Below are positions 30,280 to 41,088 of a stretch of DNA of 64,000 nt, piece by piece; the first letter of the stretch is position 1; every line of letters begins with the position of its first letter. Made by a program: the position numbers and the translations under genes. The DNA lies in the NCBI GenBank assembly GCA_026122225.1, contig JANEZZ010002763.1, positions 800,157 through 864,156 on the forward strand, given 5' to 3'. The notes below the pieces were generated by a model. That model was not told where the DNA came from and did no database searches. It saw only the letters and a program-made list of their open reading frames with translations. The DNA is from Heloderma charlesbogerti. Its lineage: Eukaryota > Chordata > Lepidosauria > Squamata > Helodermatidae.

Positions 30280-31900
30280 CACGGTTGTTTATGAGTTCTT
30301 TAGATGATGTCGTGATCCTCCAGTTTCCTCTACCAATAAGCCCTTTCCAAAGTATTAGATTTATCTGCAACATTATTCAACAGCTTCTAGAGACCACTGT
30401 GGTGCCCACCAAAGTGACGAGGAATGGGCTTGTTTTTTGCTCAGTGGCTTTCTCCAATGACAGCCAATATGGAATGTAGCCTAGGAGGAAGGAAGGAGGT
30501 ATACCAGCCAATGATAGATATTGTTTGGTGTGATCCACAGGAAAGGTTTACTATCAGCGTCTCCCTTCCTCGTGGTGCAATTCTTATTACTATAACACTA
30601 AAAAGAAAGAAAGAAAAAGATTCCTCTGGTCCCCCATTCACCTGCTTTTGGATACTTGACTTTGATGGAAGTGAACCTCAGGAGTTAGAAGACCTTTCAT
30701 CCAAGGTATGCTGGGATTGGTCTTTTTTTCTTGTTGCCGAGATTGTTTGAGCACACCCTACAGACTTAATCAAGGGCCATTCCTTCTCATCATGGCCCAC
30801 AGGGTCTCTGTAGCCCTGGGCACCAGGGCTCTCTAACAAAGGCTTCTCAGTGAATGACTACTTCCAGCAGTCTGTGGGGATAACCATGACTGGAATAGAA
30901 ATGTTATATATCTGTGGAAATTTCATCCTCAGCTGTTCCACCGCGACTGACAACCAGGTACTAGAATCCAGTCAAGGGAGTCAGTCTGGACACTGGCACA
31001 CTGAGGAACTGTGTGAGAGTGTGCATGCGCCCTGTCATGGCCCTAACTCACAACTTCCTGTGGAAAAAAGTCTGAAATGTATTGAGTCAGCATGGGATTG
31101 GTTAGCTACATGGTGTTTCCACCACCATGGTTACAAACAACAGATACCATTCACCTAGAGTTGAAGCTTCCTTGGCTGTCCTCCATGCAGTTTCCTCCTT
31201 TGACCAGAGCTGATGTATATGAATGCAAATATATGAATCATATATGTGTATTCATCAGAGATCTGGGACTGGCTGCAACTCTCTGCTGAATCTACATTCA
31301 AAAGACCTGGGTTTGTGGCTGTATAATGTGTGAAATGGGCCTTTTCTGAAATCATAAGAGAAGTGCTTAATTGTGACAACAGCTGTATGAATCGGATGGA
31401 TCTTGAACACAACTTGGTGGTAGCAACACCTCACCACATCAAACAATCACTCTTTGCTTTCCAGAGCTCAGCTCCCTACACAGACTTCCATCTTTCATGG
31501 CATCTAACATTAACAAACGCGCCTCATTTACACGACCAAGACAGCGAGGTCATTAAACTGCAATGAGAGCAAGCAGCAAGCAATTGCCAGCCTCGTTAGC
31601 ATTAACTACACTTTCCTCAACATTTCCATCTACCTTCAGAAGATTGACATGGCATGTGCATAAAGAGGGGGGCGGGGGAACGTGAAAGGAACAGCTGCAA
31701 TTACACGAGAAGTGAGAAGAGGTAGATGTTGCTAGAGGAATGCCTATAGGGATGGAATGATTTTGCCTCATGACCAACTTTATGGAACTTGCTGAGACTG
31801 TGTCATTCTCTGCTCCAGTCATGTGACCCCATGCCTCCACCCGGCTTCTTCCAAGCCATTATGCTCTAATTTCTTAGCCTTCCCCTTCCTGGTGTGTTAT
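30280..31900. other. Unassigned, apparently low-repeat sequence
   Basis: Roughly 1.6 kb with little recognisable repeat content. Short frames (30424-30750, 30850-31158) show no domains. The part around 31340-31720 has balanced composition and could contain conserved non-coding sequence, but nothing in a single sequence proves it. Confidence 0.35.
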
Positions 31901-32027
31901 TTGGGTAAGGGCCATAACTCAGTGCTGGAGCACATGCTTTGCATGCCAAAAGTTCAATTCATGGCATCTCCAGGTAAGGCTGGGAAAAACTCCTGTCTGA
32001 AACTCTGGAGAGCCACTGGCTGCCAAT

Positions 32028-32431
32028 TAGTGATGGACAAATCTGTCATTTTTGGGTTCTCTTGGTTTCTCATTTTTCTGATCTTAGGTTTGGTTCATCT
32101 TGAATGTTGAGAGTTTCTAAAAATAAACTTTGCATGAAAATTCATAAGCATTTTTGTGCACATTTCTCCTAATATGCATTTTTGTATGCATTTTTGGCTA
32201 CTCTGCACATTTTGCAAGCAATTTTCCTAATATAATGCATTTTTTAACACCCCCCCCTCCAATCTACAGTTTTGAACATGTTTTTTTTAATTGGAGAACT
32301 TCATTGCAAAATTCGGAGAAGTGCGATTTTTGAAGGATAACTGAGTTTCAGTTCATATAGTGGTCTGACATTGTGAAACTGAGGAAGTTCACATAAAAAT
32401 GCGAATTGCATGCATTTCTCCCTGCTCCCTA
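32028..32431. mobile_element. Non-autonomous hAT element, family E copy 3, perfect 8-bp TSD
   Basis: Ends TAGTGATGGACAAATCTG and GCTCCCTA (diverged TAGGGATG/CATCCCTA). CTGCCAAT lies at both sides (32020-32027 and 32432-32439). About 404 bp, AT-rich, with repeated GCATTTTTGTATGCATTTTT phrases. Confidence 0.85.
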
Positions 32432-32486
32432 CTGCCAATCAGTGTAGACAATACTGAGCTAGATAGACCAAGAGTATGGTATAAGG

Positions 32487-32854
32487 CAGGGCTGGAGTCA
32501 AGGGTAGGCATGGTTGGGCACCTGCCAAGGGCCCACACCCTGGCAGGGGCCCACTGACACGAGCCCCCTGGACTTGCTCCTCCTCTTCACTGTTGTGGCC
32601 TGCTTGTTCACCTGCCTCTTGCCCTGGCCCAGACAATGGTGCTGGTGAGAAGGAGAAGGAGCTGCTGTTGCCTTCTTGCTCACCAGCTCTCTGCCTGTCA
32701 AGCAAACAAGTGGTAGCAATGGTGAGAAAGAATATTAGGAACAATAGCAGCTGGTGACAATGGCAGGGAGAAGGTACACTCGCTGAGGGAGGGGGCCCAT
32801 GGAGGGTGTCTTGCCCAAGCGCCCTCAAAAACCTGGAGCTGGCACTGATAGGAG
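32487..32854 (-). mobile_element. Non-autonomous hAT-like element, family D copy 2
   Basis: The inverse of 13085-13451 with high identity over the whole length. The left end is CAGGGCTGGAGTCAAGGG; the right end is GGAGCTGGCACTG followed by ATAGGAG. Target duplication GTATAAGG (32479-32486) and GTATAAGC (32855-32862) falls within the host SINE. Confidence 0.8.
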
Positions 32855-32884
32855 GTATAAGCAAGCTTCCTATCATGTAACGGT

Positions 32885-32955
32885 GGATTTCCAGCATTGG
32901 CAGGGGGTTTGACTAGATGGCCTTTAAGGTCCCTTCTGGCTGATTGTATGAACCT
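32885..32955 (+). repeat. CR1 3' terminal fragment
   Basis: GCATTGGCAGGGGGTTTGAC, then TAGATGGCCTTTAAGGTCCC, with the end ATTGTATGAACC. A degraded CR1 tail. Confidence 0.7.
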
Positions 32956-33129
32956 GGATTCCCTGCCTGGTAATGGTTGAATTGATGGCATAATATGGGT
33001 TTCCAGGTTTTGTGTCCCTGCTCCTCTCTTCTTGCTTAGCTGGTGATATCTTATTTTTCAGTAATGAGATTTGAGCCACTGGCTTATTCTGATGTCAGAT
33101 ACCCTACTTCCAGGAAGGGCAGGTTTGAT

Positions 33130-33410
33130 GTGAAAGGTATCGTTAATTAAGCACCTGATTAAATTTGGCAGCCGCCGCCGGGGTTGATTGAGAAAGCAAG
33201 AAAAAGATCGTTACCTCTGCTGATGCAGTGGTTGGGGAGCGGGCAGTGCTGGCAGGGGTGGGGGGGAGGTGAGAAGGGGGATGAGAAATCTTACAATACA
33301 GCATTGTTTCTTAATGACCCATTTGTCTTTTTGGCTCATTAACATTCCAGGAGAAATGGGCGTTGCCCGAAGCTACATCTGAGCAGTCATTCCTCCAATG
33401 GTATTAGGGA
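33130..33410. promoter_or_regulatory. Candidate conserved non-coding element (speculative)
   Basis: Repeat-free stretch with clustered homeodomain-like sites: CGTTAATTAAGC, CTGATTAAATTTGG, GGTTGATTG and GCTCATTAACATTCC (the last overlapping a TEAD-like CATTCC). A CCGCCGCCGG patch is embedded. The assignment rests only on motif clustering. Confidence 0.2.
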
Positions 33411-33497
33411 ATACCAGTCTTTCTTTCTCTCTCCAAACTTCCTTCACTCTCCCCCCCCCCCCCCGCTCCCATATATGCTTTCCTTTTAGATAGTTCA

Positions 33498-33621
33498 GGG
33501 TTCAATCCTATGTATATTTAGCCAGAAAAACTGCTGACAATGCCCAGTATTCCCCAGCTGGCTGGGGAATGCTGGGAGTTGTAGGTATTTTTTTCTGTCT
33601 AAATATGCGTAGGATTGGGCC
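33498..33621. mobile_element. Palindromic MITE, family B copy 4
   Basis: GGTTCAATCCTATGTATATT pairs with AATATGCGTAGGATTGGGCC. The central CCCCAGCTGGCTGGGG is a perfect palindrome. Confidence 0.8.
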
Positions 33622-33944
33622 TTAAATCTTTTTTCTAAAACTATATACCCTCAAACATCACCTACATATTTTAAAGCTTATCTTCATAACCATAAAAATG
33701 AGTAGCTTGCATGAAAACATGAACACCACAGAATACCAACTGCAGAATAAACCATTCCTGTTTTAAATCACTGTGGTGCATGGGAAACAATATCCACAAC
33801 TAAAGGTGTTCACATCCCTTCACCAGTTAAAGATGCCAGGCTTATCCACACAACCTTCCACTGGTGGTGCTAATTCTTGGAGGTTTATTTATTTTTATGC
33901 TGGTTTTCAGCCAAAAAGTTTCCCAGAGTGGCGTACCTATACAG

Positions 33945-34236
33945 ATGATCAGGGCACTGGAAACAAAGCCCTATGAGGAGAGACTGAAAGAACTGGGCAT
34001 GTTCAGTCTTGAGAAGAGAAGACTGAGGAGAGATAGGATGGCGCTCCTCAAGTACTTGAAAGGTTGTCACGGAGAGGAAGGCCAGGATCTCTTCTCCATC
34101 ATCCCAGAGTGCACAACATGGGATAATGGGCTCAAGTGACAGGAAGCCAGATTCTGGCTGAACATCAGGAAAAACTTCCTGACTGTTAGAGCAATATGAC
34201 AATGGAACCAATTACCTAGGGAGGCGGTGGGCTAAT
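33945..34236 (+). repeat. CR1 LINE coding end
   Basis: The + strand encodes [20 protein letters not shown] and KRRLRRDRMALLKYLKGC, then the CR1 C-terminus and AACATCAGGAAAAACTTCCT. Truncated before the 3' UTR. Confidence 0.9.
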
Positions 34237-34539
34237 TCTTTCAGCAGGGCTGGTGGAATGGCCCCGCTCTCCCTCTCATTTCATTTTCCAAGGAAATATG
34301 AGCTTCTCATTGAGGAGCAGAACCCCTCAAAGAAGTAGCTGAGGAACAGCAGTGGTCTTTGGAATGAAGTCCAAAAACTATTGGTGGGACTCCTTAGCCT
34401 TTATCCCCAACCAAAAGAGCCCAGCAAGGTATAACTGCATTTGTGTATATGTTCACCTCCATTATCCTAACCTCTCCCACAGGTGAAATTTAGACTGCAT
34501 GCTGAAGGAGCAGTGATAATGAAACTAATTAGTGGTAGA

Positions 34540-34975
34540 CAGAGATGGGTGAGAAATTCACCTCAGTTCATTTTGGACCAGAATTTATCCAACTTGCACT
34601 TCATTGCATTTGGGCTCAAGTGCAATCTGTGATCTGAAGTCTGTACATTCCTGAGCTTGCCATATGATTTGTGCTATAAAAATGCATTAGATAAATGTGT
34701 ACACTTGAAAAATGGACATGAAAAGGGCAGGCTTTTGAAAAATGTGCACAATCATGCTTTAGCCCAGGGGAGACAAATGCATGCTATTGATGTGTATTTT
34801 TAGGAAAATGTCCATGAAAATATGCACATTGTTATGTGTGAATCAGCCCTGCCTGCATGGCTTGCAATCTGATATGGACACGAGTTTGAATGAAGTTTGA
34901 GGTGGAAATGGAAGAACCTCAAAGAGCTTGAAATTTGCTGAATTGCTCAAACCACCCTGCTATAGTCTGCCATGA
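34540..34975. repeat. AT-rich repeat resembling family E interior
   Basis: Phrases AAAAATGTGCACAATC, GAAAATGTCCATGAAAATAT and TGAATTGCTCAAACCACCC resemble the interiors of the hAT family E elements. Clean inverted ends were not found. Confidence 0.4.
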
Positions 34976-35059
34976 AAACGCCAGCGAAAGCAGCGTCCCT
35001 CTAGGAGTCAACAATGACTCGGTGCTTGCACAGGAGGAACAAAAGAAGAAAAAATGGTA

Positions 35060-35220
35060 GATTAGAATGTGTGCTAGAGGGGCAATGAAGGGGCAGTGGT
35101 TACAAAATGCACACTAAAGGGGCAATGAAGGGGCAGTGATTATGAAATACGGGCTAGAGGGACAATGAAGGGGCAGTGAGCACAAAATGCATGCTAGAGG
35201 GGCAGTGATTATGAAATCAA
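35060..35220. repeat. Tandem block of GAGGGGCAATGAAGGGGCAG units
   Basis: Four imperfect units of about 45 bp contain 'gctagaggggcaatgaaggggcagtg' variants and ACAAAATGCA/GAAATA linkers. A local duplication, not a recognised family. Confidence 0.75.
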
Positions 35221-35370
35221 TTAGCCGTAGATTCCAGACAGATAAAAGCAAGTATTTCTTCATATGTAACTAGCTGGTGGAATTTGTTGCTGCAAGGCAG
35301 CCTGATGGCCACTATATTAGATAGCTGTAAAAGGGGAGGAGACCACTTCATGGGGGATGTGTCTATTAAT

Positions 35371-36948
35371 TTCATTCATTTCATTTCATTTATTATATTT
35401 CTATACCACCCCATAGCTGAAGCTCTCTGGGAGGTTCACAAAAATTAAAAAACATTAACACTATATAAAATATAAAACCATTCATGTAATGACACAGAAC
35501 AAATAACACACACACAACAACAACATATATCTAAAACAATTTAAAACAATCAGCCAGAGACGATCAAGAGACTCATTATATGCTGCCAAATGCCTGAGAG
35601 AAGAGGGCAGTTTTAACCTGGTGCAGAAAAGATGACAATGTTGGCCTCAGGTGGGCCTCATCAGGGAGATTATTCCACAAATGGGGAGCCACCACGAAGA
35701 AGGCCCTCTTCTTTGTTGCTGCCCTCCGAGCCTCCCTTGGATGAGGCTCCCAGAGGAGGGCTTTAGATGCAGAGCATAATGTATGGGTTGGTTCATGCTG
35801 GGAGAGGTGTTTGGTCAGGTACTGTGGTCCCAAGCCATGTAGGGCTTTATAGGTCAAAACCAGCACTTTGAATTGGGCTTGGAAGCATATAGGCAGCCAG
35901 TGCAAGTGGGCCAGAATCGGTCTTATATGTTCAGACCTTCTGGTCCTTGTTATCAGTCTGGCTGCCACATTTTGAACAAGCTGCAGCTTCTGAACTGTCT
36001 TCAAAGGCAGCTCCACGTAGAGTGCATTGTAGTAATCTACCTTGGAGGTTAGACAATCTTTGTAAGAGACAACTGAAGCCAGGTGATCCCTGTCCAGATA
36101 GGGGCATAGCTGGGCCACCAACTGAAGCTGGTAGAAGGCACCCTGGGCCACTGAGGCTACTTGAGCCTCTTTGTCTCTTACAAAGATCCAAGCTTGAACT
36201 TGCTCCTTCAGGGGGAGTGCAACCCCATCCAGAGCAGGTTGAGCACCCTCCATCCGGTCAGGAGAACCACCCATTGACAGCATGTCAGTCTTGTCTGGAT
36301 TCAGTTCAGTTTATTGGCCCTCATCCAATCCATTGTCACAGCCAGGCACCGATTTAGCCCACCCACAGCCTCATCTCAAGAAGATGAAAAGGAGAAATAG
36401 AGCTGCATGTCACACTCCACAACACACTCCAAAACTCTGGATGACTGCACTCAACAGTTTCATGTAGACGTTGAATAACATGGGGGACAAAACTGACCCC
36501 CATGGAACCCCATACTGGAGAGCCCATGGGGCTGAGGAATATCCCCCAAGTACCACCTTCTGGAGCCGACCATCCAAGTAGGAGTGAAACCACTGCAATG
36601 CACTGCTTCCCACTCCCAACTCAGATAATCACCCCAGAAGGATACGATGGTTGATGGTATCGAAAGCCACTGAGAGATCAAAGAGAATTAACAAGGTCAC
36701 ACTCCCCTGATCTCTCTCCCCAAATAGGTCATTGTACAGGGCTGTTTCCATGCCAAAACTGGCCTGAACCCTGACTGAAATGGATCTAGATTATCAGTCT
36801 CATCCAAGAGTGTCTGGAGCAGGTTGGCAACCTGCTCAAGGGCCTTGCCCAGAAAAGGAACATTTGCCACTGGCCTAAAATTATTAAGATTTTCCAGGTC
36901 CAGGGAAGGTTTCTTTAGGAGTGGTCTCACCACTGCCTCCATTAATTA
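35371..36948 (-). mobile_element. L2-type LINE, 5'-truncated, with target duplication
   Basis: About 1.57 kb. The 3' UTR and AAATG-type tail are at the left (ATTTCTATACCACCCCATAG). RT sequence follows up to 36945. CTATTAATT flanks both sides (35363-35371 and 36987-36995). A (TTAAATACCAA)n run of about three units sits at the 5' junction (36945-36984). Confidence 0.85.
35576..36942 (-). pseudogene. L2-type reverse transcriptase remnant
   Basis: Three frame pieces in order on the minus strand. 36942-36697 carries the RT palm start (VVRPLLKKPSLD, NFRPVANVPFLGK). 36619-36410 carries GVGSSALQWFHSYLDGR and the PWGSVLSPMLFNVYMK block. 36283-35576 carries the C-terminal LQLVQNVAARL, LHWLPI and APHLWNNLPDE region. 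The catalytic YADD-type box that should follow the middle piece is not in frame. Several frameshifts and a missing endonuclease mark it as dead. The last open stretch of 235 codons is long for a relic. Confidence 0.88.
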
Positions 36949-37267
36949 AATACCAATTAAATACCAATTAAATACCAATTAAATAGCTATTAATTGCTAT
37001 TAGTCATGTTACTTAAATGGAACCTCAAGGTTCAGAAGCAGTATACCTCTGAATACCAGATGATAATGATGATGATTGGTGAGGAGTATCATACAGTGAG
37101 TGGGTGTCCCTGCCCTGCTTTCCAGAGGCACTTGCCTGGCCATTGTTGAAAACAGGATGTTGGACTAGATGGCCTCAACTCCAGTGCTTGAATTATGGGG
37201 AGGGGGAAGGTAAGGGGAGCCTTTAATGAAGTGCACAAGGCTCATCCCTTGACTACTATCAGTTTGG

Positions 37268-37341
37268 CCCCGATGTCAGTGGGGCAGTGAATCCACTCTG
37301 GGTTTCAGTCAGAACCAGTCAGAACTCTAAAGGAGCTAGTC
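37268..37341. mobile_element. Family A MITE, left arm only
   Basis: CGATGTCAGTGGGGCAGTGA and GGTTTCAGTCAGAACCAGTC, then CTCTAAAGGAGCTA, match the left arm. The right arm is absent, replaced by an AT-rich family E-like segment from 37342 to about 37500. Confidence 0.75.
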
Positions 37342-37585
37342 ATGTTGCCAAGCAGGATGGATGAGATTTCAATTTGATTTGATAAGAATTTACCAAAATT
37401 CACAAAGTTCTCTATATTCAGGGCAAAAAGTGCTTGATTTTTTTTTTTTTTAAATCAGAAATATGGGAGAAACAAAAATGGGCAGATTTGTCCATCCAGG
37501 CTCAGGGCTTTGAATGCTTCACTACTAAAGGCCTGGGTTTTAATCCCTGTGTATCCAACCAAGTTTGTGGTGCTGAATTAGGACT

Positions 37586-38121
37586 TGTCATGCTCAAGCA
37601 GGGAATCCGTCATCTTCCTGGGCAACCGCTCAGGTGAGGACACATGATGTGGGAAAACGGCTGAATCACATCTGGAACTAGGGATAGTTTCAGAACCTTG
37701 GTCAGCAATCCTGGAGACAGCAAGCTACTCCAAGCAGTGTCTGGGAGCAACTGGCAGGCTTTTATAGGCAGGCCAGGAAAGTCTTTCTGGCAACTCCACC
37801 CCTGCAGGGGCTGCATCTAGCTGTTACAGGGTCAACGGCCTTTTCCTGCAGGCACTGGCTTCTCCTGGGGAGTGAAGGTTGGAGGAAGGAGAAGGACTGC
37901 TCCTCACAGACTTCCTGTTTACTAGAGGCATCTGAGGTCCCCTCCTCCAAGTGGCACCCAGGAGGGCAGTGGCACCTCCTGGGGGGTCACATGGATAGGA
38001 CATAGGGTCTGAGGCAGTGGGCCCCACTTCAAAAGGACCAGGGACTGGTTCTCGTGCCTTCCCTGAGTCACTGTTGCTGGAGGTTTCAATCTCTGAGGGG
38101 TCCCGGTCCTGGGCCATGACA
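37586..38121 (-). mobile_element. Gypsy-type LTR (536 bp)
   Basis: Left edge TGTCATG and right edge CATGACA give matching inverted termini. On the minus strand the LTR begins with an acidic frame (VMAQDRDPSEIETSS) continuous with preceding sequence GKRGGNL. A TATA box sits at LTR position about 356. Outside the right edge is a purine-rich run (GGGAAAAAGAGGTGG on the minus strand) suitable as a polypurine tract, so this may be a 3' LTR with the interior deleted. Flanking pentamers do not match. Confidence 0.7.
37760..37766 (-). promoter_or_regulatory. TATA box of LTR
   Basis: TATAAAA on the minus strand in context CTGCCTATAAAAGCCTGCC, about two thirds into the LTR, where a U3 promoter is expected. 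Activity is unknown. Confidence 0.5.
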
Positions 38122-38229
38122 AGGTTGCCACCTCTTTTTCCCGACAGCCTCCCCACCTTTAACAGCTACATGGCAGGCAGACATGGCATGGTGCTTTTCA
38201 TGATGGAAAGAGTTGAATCTGTTGAATTT

Positions 38230-38392
38230 GGCTGGTGCAGGTGGGTGGGAATTTCGTTTCAGTTCGTTTTTGTTAAGAATTTACCCAATTTGCAAAATTC
38301 TTCATATTTGGGAGAGAAAGAAGTGGAGATTTAATAAACTGAAATGCAGGAGAAAGTGGGACTGCTAGATTCACCCACCCCTAAGCCCCACA
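38230..38392. repeat. AT-rich family E-like element
   Basis: TGGGTGGGAATTTCGTTTCA at the left and CTAGATTCACCCACCCCTA at the right are roughly inverse (GGTGGGTG/CACCCACC). The interior TTAAGAATTTACCCAATTTG also occurs in a diverged form at 37386. Confidence 0.5.
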
Positions 38393-38399
38393 CCTTGCA

Positions 38400-39330
38400 A
38401 TTTAAGCACTGCCGCACTTCTGACTTCTTGTTGCAAAGAAAAAAAATGAGATTATTACTAGGCAATAGGAGCAGAGACTGTCCAGTCTTGTGGATGTTAC
38501 TTTGGGAAGTGCCATGAATGCTGATGGGGCAATGATAAGACTAATAGGAACATGGTATCTCAGGGGCTGAGATGTAGAGCATCTGGTTTGAGCAAGCAAA
38601 GGTCCCAACTTTCCCAAGGTCCCACAGCAATTAAAAGGCACAGGGGTGGGTGGTCAGCATGATGTAAGATAGAACAGCTTAATAGAAGGCAGCGCACAAG
38701 GCTGATTTCCCCCAATAAAGGATCCGGGCACCCCCCAAGGTGACTTGCATGAGAGTTAGCAGAAGGGCTGACTTGGCTGTTCAGTGGCTTCACGGAGGAA
38801 AAAACAACAACAACCATCTCCAAACCAAACAATCACTACAGGGGAGAGGAAAAAAAGGGATAGGAATAAAAGCAGAGGTTCTGTGGGAAGGATGGTCGAG
38901 CTGAGATTAGCCCCTGAGCAGAGGAAAATGCAGCACAGTGGGTTTGATCAATGCAGCTGGTGAAGGGCAGAGTTGAATGTGAGAGGAGATAGGATGAGAT
39001 ATGTAGCCACGCAAGGCTGAGGAAACAAGGCTGTTTCAAGCAGCAGTACAAGGAAAAAAACTACCCCAGACATGGCAAGCTAGAACTTTTGACGGTATTG
39101 CTGATCTTTGTTTCATAGCCCCATTTCTCCTGCTTTAGCTATGTTGTTGCTGTTGTTCTAATTCTTATTTTGAGGTGGTGAGAGACTGCTTTGACCAAAA
39201 ATTCATGTGATTTTTATTCATATAAGTCCCAGTAATTTTAAGTAAAAATTCATGTAAGTCCCAGTAATTTTAAGGAGAAATGGCTTCATGATATGGGTCC
39301 CCCAATGTTGTTTCAACTTGGCTTCACTGA
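38400..39330. other. Unassigned, no gene recognised
   Basis: One weak SINE/LINE-like phrase is present (GCTGAGATGTAGAGCATCTG at 38568). AAAATTCATGTAAGTCCCAG is duplicated at 39203-39275 (AATTCATGTGATTTTTATTC variant). Otherwise nothing was identified. Confidence 0.35.
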
Positions 39331-39430
39331 TTCATTAGCACATTTGTTTATTTGGGAGTAAGTCCCATTGAACTCAGAAGGCCTCACTACGGAATAGACA
39401 CGTATAGTGTTGCACTGCTAATCTCTGATC
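39330..39430. repeat. Interspersed motif fragment (TTTGGGAGTAAGTCCCATTG)
   Basis: GGAGTAAGTCCCATTGAACT and ACGTATAGTGTTGCACTGC belong to the same frequent repeat as 40140-40255, where GAAGTAAGTCCCGCTGAGTT occurs. Confidence 0.5.
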
Positions 39431-40139
39431 CCACCCTTCCCTCCCTGCAAATGGCATGGGACTCTTTTAAACCTTTGGGTCTGCTTTCAAATAAAGCATC
39501 TGTGAGTTTGGGCAAGTCATTCTTATTTAAAAGAAAAGAAATCCAAGTTTTTTTTCCTAGTGGTACAGGTTTAAAAATAAGGTTGCATGGAATGGCACAC
39601 TGCCACTTTATATATTTAACAAGCCTACATCAATCACTGCCCTGTTTGCAAGAGTTATTCAGTGCTGCATGTCTTTAAAAAATGAACTGTTTGAGAAATG
39701 ATCCACCCACTGTGTAAAAAGTGTGTTTTTCTGTAGGTTTTCAACTGCTGTCCACTATAATGGCAGCCCCAAGGAAGTGGCAAAGGATACAGCCATTCTT
39801 ATGGTGACTGCCATTTTGAATGTCCCCAAATGCCCCTCAGAATTCAGAACAGGACTTTCTGGGAACAAAAATGGCTCTGATTCTCTTCCCCCAAATAATT
39901 TTCACCTATCCTCTGAAATATTGATGATTGACAACACCACATTTTGAAGTGGGTGAAACAGTGGCATACTGGTCCTTTTTGATTTGGTAAAGACCTATTA
40001 TCATTATCATTATATATAGCCTACCCTGTCTTTGTATAAGACACATAAGGTGGCTTACAGTAACAAAACATCGATACAATATCACAATAAGCAAATTAAT
40101 AAAAACAACTGAAGCAATGACATCAACCAACTATAACCC

Positions 40140-40255
40140 TAAAACACATTCAGCACTGCCATCTTATGCATGTTTACTTAGAAGTAAGTCCCGCTGAGTT
40201 CAGTCAGTGGGGATTACTCTCAAGTAAGTGTGTATATGACAGCAACCTAAGACAG
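40140..40255. repeat. Short palindromic interspersed repeat
   Basis: GCCATCTTATGCATGTTTAC and AAGTAAGTCCCGCTGAG are partnered by ATTACTCTCAAGTAAGTG and GTATATGACAGC. A widespread reptile MITE-like sequence, here about 115 bp. Confidence 0.55.
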
Positions 40256-40384
40256 CAGCACCCCTGCCCATCTTTGGCCATGCTAAAGGACCAGAAATGG
40301 GGAAGCTGTACCAGTTCACAGAAGAAAAAGGAAGAAAACATAAAGCCACCCTGGTAATGCACACATGTTGAAGGGCTGGGTAGA

Positions 40385-40620
40385 AATGTAATACATATTT
40401 ATTTTATTTCTTTATTTGTTATACTTATATCCCTCCTTTCCTCCAAGGACCCCCTGATCTTCCTCCTCTCCATTTTGTCCTCACAACAACCTTGTGAGGT
40501 AAGTTAGGCCAGGAGTCATTGACTGGTCCAAAGTCACCTAGTGAGGTTCTTGGTCAAGTGGGGACTAGAGCCTGGGTCTCACCAGTTCTGGGCCAATGCT
40601 CTAACTGCTACATCACACTG
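40385..40620 (-). repeat. tRNA-derived SINE
   Basis: Tail at the left (TATACTTATATCCCTCCTTT, CCTCCAAGGA). Body TCCTCACAACAACCTTGTGA and AAAGTCACCTAGTGAGG. B box AGAGCCTGGGTCTC. Head CTAACTGCTACATCACACTG. Nearly full length. Confidence 0.85.
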
Positions 40621-40637
40621 GCTGTCTTAAACACATT

Positions 40638-41088
40638 CGAGAGCAATCTTATGGTCCCTGGGTGAATGTCTGAGGGACCACAGGATGGCTTGGAAACCCC
40701 TTTGAGATTGGAGACAGTGCTCTGATGTTGGAAGGGGGAGTCAGAGATCTGACCCCAGGACCCTCCCCCTCAGCAGGGAAAGAATCTCTCCAAGGTCAGA
40801 AAAGCGACCTCTGAGAAGGAGGAAAAGGGGTGTTCTGGTGGGTGGGGAGGGGAGGAAACTGGGGAGACCAGGATACATTTTATCCTGAGCCTTGTCCAGC
40901 CTCCTTCCCTCCTTGTTAGAAGTGCTCTGAAGCAAAAATATAGGAGATCAGAGACAGGGAGGCAAAGATTGTATCCACTGCTCCTCCTGCTCTGTTGGCT
41001 TCAGCCCAGCTGGACATAGGAATCTCAGAAGCCTCTGAGTTTGGGGATTTCCAAGCAGTGAAGGTGCAGCCCCTTGGATTGCACCCTA
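40638..41088. mobile_element. Non-autonomous DNA element, family G copy 2
   Basis: GAGAGCAATCTTATGGTCCC at the left and TTGGATTGCACCC at the right. Interior phrases GAAGGGGGAGTC, GGGGTGTTCTGGTGGG and CCTCTGAGTTTGGGGATTTC match copy 1 at 28370. Confidence 0.7.

Larger units (their letters stand above)
31903..32874 (+). repeat. tRNA-Ala-like SINE broken by two DNA transposons
   Basis: Three pieces in order. The first is 31903-32027, with tRNA-like head GGGCCATAACTCAGTGCTGG, anticodon-arm GCTTTGCATGCC and B box AGTTCAATTC. The second is 32440-32486 (CAGTGTAGACAATACTGAGC). The third is 32863-32874 (AAGCTTCCTAT). The gaps are exactly filled by elements with 8-bp target duplications at 32028-32431 and 32487-32854. 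Confidence 0.85.
35222..37180 (+). repeat. CR1 3' end split by an L2 LINE
   Basis: The left piece 35222-35370 (CCAGACAGATAAAAGCAAGT, TGGTGGAATTTGTTGCTGCA) continues at 36987-37180. The right piece holds the CR1 3' UTR end (TTGAAAACAGGATGTTGGAC, TAGATGGCCTCAA). The intervening L2 is bounded by CTATTAATT on both sides. Confidence 0.7.

Noticed and set aside
31903..31975. A genuine tRNA-Ala gene
   Set aside because: The cloverleaf is degraded and it continues directly into a SINE body found at several other places.
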